Origin: Planctomycetota bacterium
GTDB taxonomy: Bacteria > Planctomycetota > UBA1135
Reading direction: 5' to 3'
DNA: 8,346 nt
Assembly: GCA_003501525.1 (NCBI GenBank)
Contig: DNPI01000015.1
Coordinates: 1-8,346 of the forward strand
Shown piece after piece: positions 5,651-8,346 of the stretch. Under the pieces are notes generated by a model. The model was given only the letters and a program-made list of their open reading frames with translations, did not search any database and had not been told where the DNA came from. The translations under genes were made by a program, and so were the position numbers. The stretch's first letter is position 1, and each line of letters starts with the position of its first letter.

Positions 5651-6148
5651 ATGGAAGAATGGTCCATCCAGATTGACAAGGAGTACCTCAAGTTCTCCGC
5701 AGCTCACTTTCTTATCTTTCCCGATGGTAGTGCGGAGCGTTTGCATGGTCATAACTACCGTGTGTATGTTGAGATCCAAGCGAACTTGTCACCACACGGC
5801 CTTGTTCTAGACTTTCTTCAAGCAAAACCGCTAGTTAAAGAGCTCGTCGACGAATTGGACGAGCACTGGATTATTCCGGCGAATCACCCCGATTTGCACC
5901 ATGAACAGAGAGAAGATGGGGTTATTGAGGTTCGCTATAGAGATCGTTACTACGCCGCTCCGACTGAAGACGTCTTGGTACTTCCAATCAATAACACTTC
6001 GGCCGAGAATTTGTCGGGTTGGCTTGGAGGCGAATTAGTACAGAGGCTTAGCGTTCGGTTCCCAGAGTTGCAGCTGCATGTTTTGGAAGTGAAGGTTGAA
6101 GAAACTCCTGGCCAGCGGGGTGTTTGGCGGCTTCGGAACAATATTTAA
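5651..6148 (+). CDS. 6-pyruvoyl/6-carboxy-tetrahydropterin synthase family protein (COG0720, ExxHGH type)
   Basis: COG0720 enzymes act on 7,8-dihydroneopterin triphosphate in queuosine (QueD), tetrahydrobiopterin or folate (PTPS-III) synthesis. The 165 residues keep the zinc ligands His19 (FSAAHF) and His32/His34 in ERLHGHNY. The catalytic cysteine of QueD (C-x3-HGH) is absent: Ala28 stands there, followed by Glu29, giving ExxHGH. That pattern is linked to PTPS-III proteins, which make 6-hydroxymethyl-dihydropterin and bypass FolB. The usual Asp-His pair reads Asp70-Glu71-His72, while a C-terminal Glu-Thr (151-152) is kept. It is longer than E. coli QueD (121 residues), owing to an insert at about 76-112 and an LPINNTSAENL segment as in archaeal-type members. 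It sits 35 bases after pyrK and 44 bases before a tRNA. Pipelines would likely call it queD; the substrate call is open. Confidence 0.88.
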   Translation: MEEWSIQIDKEYLKFSAAHFLIFPDGSAERLHGHNYRVYVEIQANLSPHGLVLDFLQAKPLVKELVDELDEHWIIPANHPDLHHEQREDGVIEVRYRDRYYAAPTEDVLVLPINNTSAENLSGWLGGELVQRLSVRFPELQLHVLEVKVEETPGQRGVWRLRNNI

Positions 6149-6176
6149 CCTGGGTTTCCTGATTAAGCCGCGTCGG

Positions 6177-6182
6177 TAGACT
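6177..6182 (+). promoter_or_regulatory. Candidate -10 box (TAGACT) for tRNA-Pro
   Basis: TAGACT lies 10 bases before the mature tRNA 5' end, predicting a start near 6189-6190 and a leader of about 3-4 bases. No convincing -35 hexamer is present. The 44-base gap after the pterin synthase gene otherwise holds nothing I recognise. Confidence 0.35.
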
Positions 6183-6189
6183 GTCGCCC

Positions 6190-6275
6190 GGTCGGGGCGT
6201 GGCGCAGCCTGGCTAGCGCGCTGCAATGGGGTTGCAGAGGCCGGAGGTTCGAATCCTCTCGCCCCGACCATTTTT
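6190..6275 (+). terminator. Possible terminator: extended tRNA acceptor helix followed by T5
   Basis: The bases 6190-6199 pair perfectly with 6260-6269 over 10 bp, extending the 7-bp acceptor stem through the discriminator and two bases of CCA. The helix is followed by A and five T residues (6271-6275), then by the stop of the opposing lectin gene. The helix encloses the whole tRNA rather than a small loop, so its efficiency as an intrinsic terminator is doubtful. Confidence 0.25.
6193..6270 (+). tRNA. tRNA-Pro (anticodon GGG), CCA encoded
   Basis: A full cloverleaf can be drawn. The acceptor stem is CGGGGCG with CGCCCCG, then discriminator A and CCA. The D arm is GCGC with GCGC around a 10-base loop. 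The anticodon stem is CTGCA with TGCAG, and its loop ATGGGGT gives anticodon GGG flanked by T33 and G37. The T arm has GGAGG, loop TTCGAAT and CCTCT, with one G-T pair at its base. C1-G72 and A73 fit bacterial tRNA-Pro. It reads CCC and CCU codons. Its 78-base length with CCA is one more than usual, because of the larger D loop. Confidence 0.97.
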
Positions 6276-6277
6276 AC

Positions 6278-7528
6278 TTATTGAACGGTGAGAGCGTGGG
6301 AATTGGTCAAATTCCCTCCACCCCCAGGGATTAATTCCACCCCTTGAGTCCATACGGACATTCCTCCGACGTGGGGAGGAACAGAAGCAGACAAGCTTGC
6401 ATTGCCATTGGCATCCGTGATGATGGCCGGAAGTTGGCGGATAGGCATACTCATGTCGACATCCCCAAAAGGTGTCGTTGTGGGGCCTCCTCCAAAAACT
6501 GAATAGGCAAGGATGCCGACATTTCCTGCTCCAAAGCCAGAGACGGAAAGAATAGCTGTGGCTCCTGCTACAAGATTCTGAACATCGTATTGGGGGCCAG
6601 TAGGTGTGGTGATTTCGACAACGCCGAAATAGCCGGGGGACCAGGAGGTAGATGCGGCATCAAACATGTCGTTCCATGCGTCGGTGTTCAATTCTCCAAT
6701 ATGGACATAGTCCTCGTTGCCTCCGTTGTTGTCAGGCTGACCAGTTGCCCAATAGCGAAACGAACTCGTTTCTCCGGAAGACCATACGAAGGTCCCCTCT
6801 GTTGCGACATCATTTAAGCCAATCCATAGGTCCCTGTCTTGTCCTCCCCAATTGCTGAAGTTGCTCCAGATCCAATCGTTCTCTGCCTGGCTCCGAACAG
6901 TTGCAAGATGGCCGCCTAATGCGATGGCTCCAGCCTCAGCTTCCGTCCATGTGGTTGACTCGAGCAGATGGTATGTGTGTCCATTGGAAGGGTTGACTAC
7001 GGTGGTCAAAATGCTTGGCGGTGGAGGGTTGGGAGAATCGGTCACGAGGACATCGTCAACTGCCCATTCAGAGGCGTAATCGCCGGTGTAATGGAAGGCG
7101 AGGTTTACTCCGTTAATGCCGCCATAGGCAGAGAGGTCAACGGTCAGCACGCTGTTCCCGTCTCCAGCAAGGTCGTCGTGTACATTATTGAAAGTATTTC
7201 CTCCGTCGAGAGAGATATCGATGTAGTGATGGTCTCTCCAGCCAGCGTAGGAAACAGATTGCTCGCAGTGGAGCCAAGCTCCAGTTGTTGCGCTCAAGTC
7301 CATTGCCGTCGAGAAGATTGAGTTGTCGTTGAAGCCTGTGAAATCGTCGTGAAATGCAGCATCCCCAAGCATGGGGTCAAGCTCCCATCCGTTGGAGTTA
7401 CCGTTGTTTAGCTCGCCCCATCCTGTCGGCGGCACACCCGTGGAGAAATCCTCGTCTAGGAAGACGTTTTGTGCGTATGCAGGAGCTGAGAATAAAACAA
7501 GCAGAGAGGGGAGGAGGGATTTTTGCAT
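6278..7528 (-). CDS. Secreted C-type lectin-domain protein
   Basis: This is a 416-residue exported protein of unknown specific role. Residues 1-19 form a signal peptide (hydrophobic core LLPSLLVLFSAP, cleavage after AYA). Residues about 21-165 form a beta-rich MAM-like or choice-of-anchor-J-like domain, with EDFSTGVPPTGW near its start and WAVDDVLV at its end. Residues about 174-297 are a C-type lectin domain with LWIGLND, EGTFVWSSGE, QPD at 254-256 and WND at 275-277. QPD is the galactose-type calcium-site motif in animal lectins. The only cysteine (Cys88) lies outside this domain, so the usual disulfides are lacking. Residues about 302-416 form a Gly/Thr-rich beta domain, probably for surface anchoring or sorting, of a kind I associate with marine Planctomycetota. 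No transmembrane anchor is seen. No Shine-Dalgarno precedes the ATG. The gene lies 35 bases after the sugar dehydrogenase, perhaps co-transcribed. Confidence 0.88.
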   Translation of the reverse strand: MQKSLLPSLLVLFSAPAYAQNVFLDEDFSTGVPPTGWGELNNGNSNGWELDPMLGDAAFHDDFTGFNDNSIFSTAMDLSATTGAWLHCEQSVSYAGWRDHHYIDISLDGGNTFNNVHDDLAGDGNSVLTVDLSAYGGINGVNLAFHYTGDYASEWAVDDVLVTDSPNPPPPSILTTVVNPSNGHTYHLLESTTWTEAEAGAIALGGHLATVRSQAENDWIWSNFSNWGGQDRDLWIGLNDVATEGTFVWSSGETSSFRYWATGQPDNNGGNEDYVHIGELNTDAWNDMFDAASTSWSPGYFGVVEITTPTGPQYDVQNLVAGATAILSVSGFGAGNVGILAYSVFGGGPTTTPFGDVDMSMPIRQLPAIITDANGNASLSASVPPHVGGMSVWTQGVELIPGGGGNLTNSHALTVQ

Positions 7529-7563
7529 CGTCTAACCGGAGGAATGGGGGCAAAGCCACCCTA

Positions 7564-8346
7564 TCACGGGTCTGATTTTTCGGCATCAACGATGCGCCAA
7601 ATTTTGCCGCTTAGCATGCAAAGGACATAAAGCTCTCCAGCGGCGTCCTCTCCGAATGAGACGACACCACCTAATCGTTTTCCGGGTCTGGGGGAAAGCT
7701 CCTCTGTCAAATCACGAATACCCTGAAGTTTCCCGTCTTTAAGCCGGCCGGCCCAAATTTCATTGCTCACCCAATCGCCAAAAATGTATGACCCTTGCAG
7801 CCAAGGTATTGCGGACCCCCTGTAAACATATCCGCCGGTAACGGAGCAACGCTTTGGCTTTCCTTCTTGTGCGTATTCGTAGACAGGGAGAGAGGTGTCC
7901 TCTCGTTTAACGGAATCCCCTTCATAAGGGTGCGAGCCCTCGAGTGTTCGCCAGCCGAAGTGCGTCCCTCCTTGTGTGCCCGCTGGTTGTAGATGTATTT
8001 CTTCCCAAGCGTTTTGCCCTACATCGCCAATCCAGAGGTCGCCTGTCAACTTATCGAAAGAAAAGCGCCAAGGATTGCGGAGTCCATATGCCCAAATTTC
8101 TTTTCGAAAGCTTTTGCTATTGCGAAAAGGGTTGTCTTTTGGGATGCCATAAGGAGATGCTGCGTCTATATCTAATCGCAGCATTTTCCCAAGGAGGGTT
8201 TCCCCATCTTGGGCCCGGTCGCCGGGGTCTCCTGCGGCGCCCCCATCGCCCATTCCAATATAGAGGAACCCGTCAGGCCCGAATTCAACCATGCCACCAT
8301 TGTGGTTCGACCAAGGTTGTTGGATTCGAATAATCTCAACACCCGA
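7564..8346 (-). CDS. PQQ-dependent sugar (glucose/sorbosone-type) dehydrogenase, N-terminus cut by window edge
   Basis: Proteins of the GSDH family oxidise aldose sugars, usually in the periplasm or outside the cell, with PQQ as cofactor. The visible 260 residues are the C-terminal part of a six-bladed beta-propeller. The read starts upstream of an in-frame ATG at 8292, because the open frame through the edge encodes SNHNGG, joining FGPDGFLYIGMGDGG. The His in SNHNGG aligns with the catalytic His of soluble glucose dehydrogenase. Further motifs are LLGKMLRLDID, YGLRNPWRFSFD (with a conserved Arg near the active site), GDLWIGDVGQNAWEEI and SVTGGYVYRGS. A signal peptide, if present, lies beyond the window. 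It is followed 35 bases downstream by the secreted lectin gene in the same direction; both look extracellular and carbohydrate-related. Confidence 0.92.
   Translation of the reverse strand, partial: SGVEIIRIQQPWSNHNGGMVEFGPDGFLYIGMGDGGAAGDPGDRAQDGETLLGKMLRLDIDAASPYGIPKDNPFRNSKSFRKEIWAYGLRNPWRFSFDKLTGDLWIGDVGQNAWEEIHLQPAGTQGGTHFGWRTLEGSHPYEGDSVKREDTSLPVYEYAQEGKPKRCSVTGGYVYRGSAIPWLQGSYIFGDWVSNEIWAGRLKDGKLQGIRDLTEELSPRPGKRLGGVVSFGEDAAGELYVLCMLSGKIWRIVDAEKSDP

Noticed and set aside
6035..6271. Minus-strand open frame whose N-terminal part reads GARGFEPPAS
   Set aside because: This is the known artefact of translating the reverse strand of a tRNA T arm and acceptor stem; the rest is antisense to the pterin synthase gene.
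7540..7563. Possible hairpin terminator between the sugar dehydrogenase and lectin genes
   Set aside because: Only a 3-bp GGC-AAA-GCC core pairs, and there is no T-run, so it does not qualify.
7944..8333. Plus-strand 129-residue frame opposite the sugar dehydrogenase
   Set aside because: The opposite strand carries conserved GSDH motifs throughout; no domain is visible in this frame.

Overview
The window is ordinary bacterial chromosome with no mobile element, CRISPR array or phage gene in view. It is almost fully coding, with no gene-free stretch over 50 bases. Base composition is intermediate. The lineage cannot be fixed from sequence alone. The large secreted C-type lectin protein ends in a beta-rich domain of a kind I associate with marine Planctomycetota, so a planctomycete-like marine bacterium is my low-confidence guess.

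Layout. (1) Positions 1-4750, minus strand: a tight six-gene operon, in transcription order NUDIX hydrolase, HD-domain phosphohydrolase, argS, apt, a FliA/WhiG-type sigma factor, and birA (cut by the left edge). Junctions overlap (ATGA, an 8-11 base overlap, GTGA, TTGA), except the 9-base gap before the sigma gene. (2) Positions 4751-4790: a 40-base divergent promoter region containing a perfect 7-bp inverted repeat. Each arm supplies a TAGAAT -10-like box facing its own gene. (3) Positions 4791-6270, plus strand: pyrK, a COG0720 pterin synthase with an ExxHGH active-site motif, and a tRNA-Pro(GGG) with encoded CCA. (4) Positions 6278-8346, minus strand: a secreted C-type lectin protein and, upstream of it, a PQQ-type sugar dehydrogenase (N-terminus beyond the right edge).

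How the genes fit together. The left operon joins translation (argS), nucleotide salvage and clean-up (apt, an Ap4A-hydrolase-like NUDIX protein, an HD phosphohydrolase), biotin transfer (birA) and an alternative sigma factor with no flagellar neighbours. The plus-strand genes belong to pyrimidine and pterin/folate or queuosine metabolism. The right-hand pair looks extracellular and carbohydrate-related.

The most interesting signal is regulatory. TAGAAT or TAGACT hexamers lie 6-13 bases before four start codons and the mature tRNA 5' end. None has a recognisable -35 box. This suggests leaderless or near-leaderless transcription. No clearly new multi-gene system is evident.
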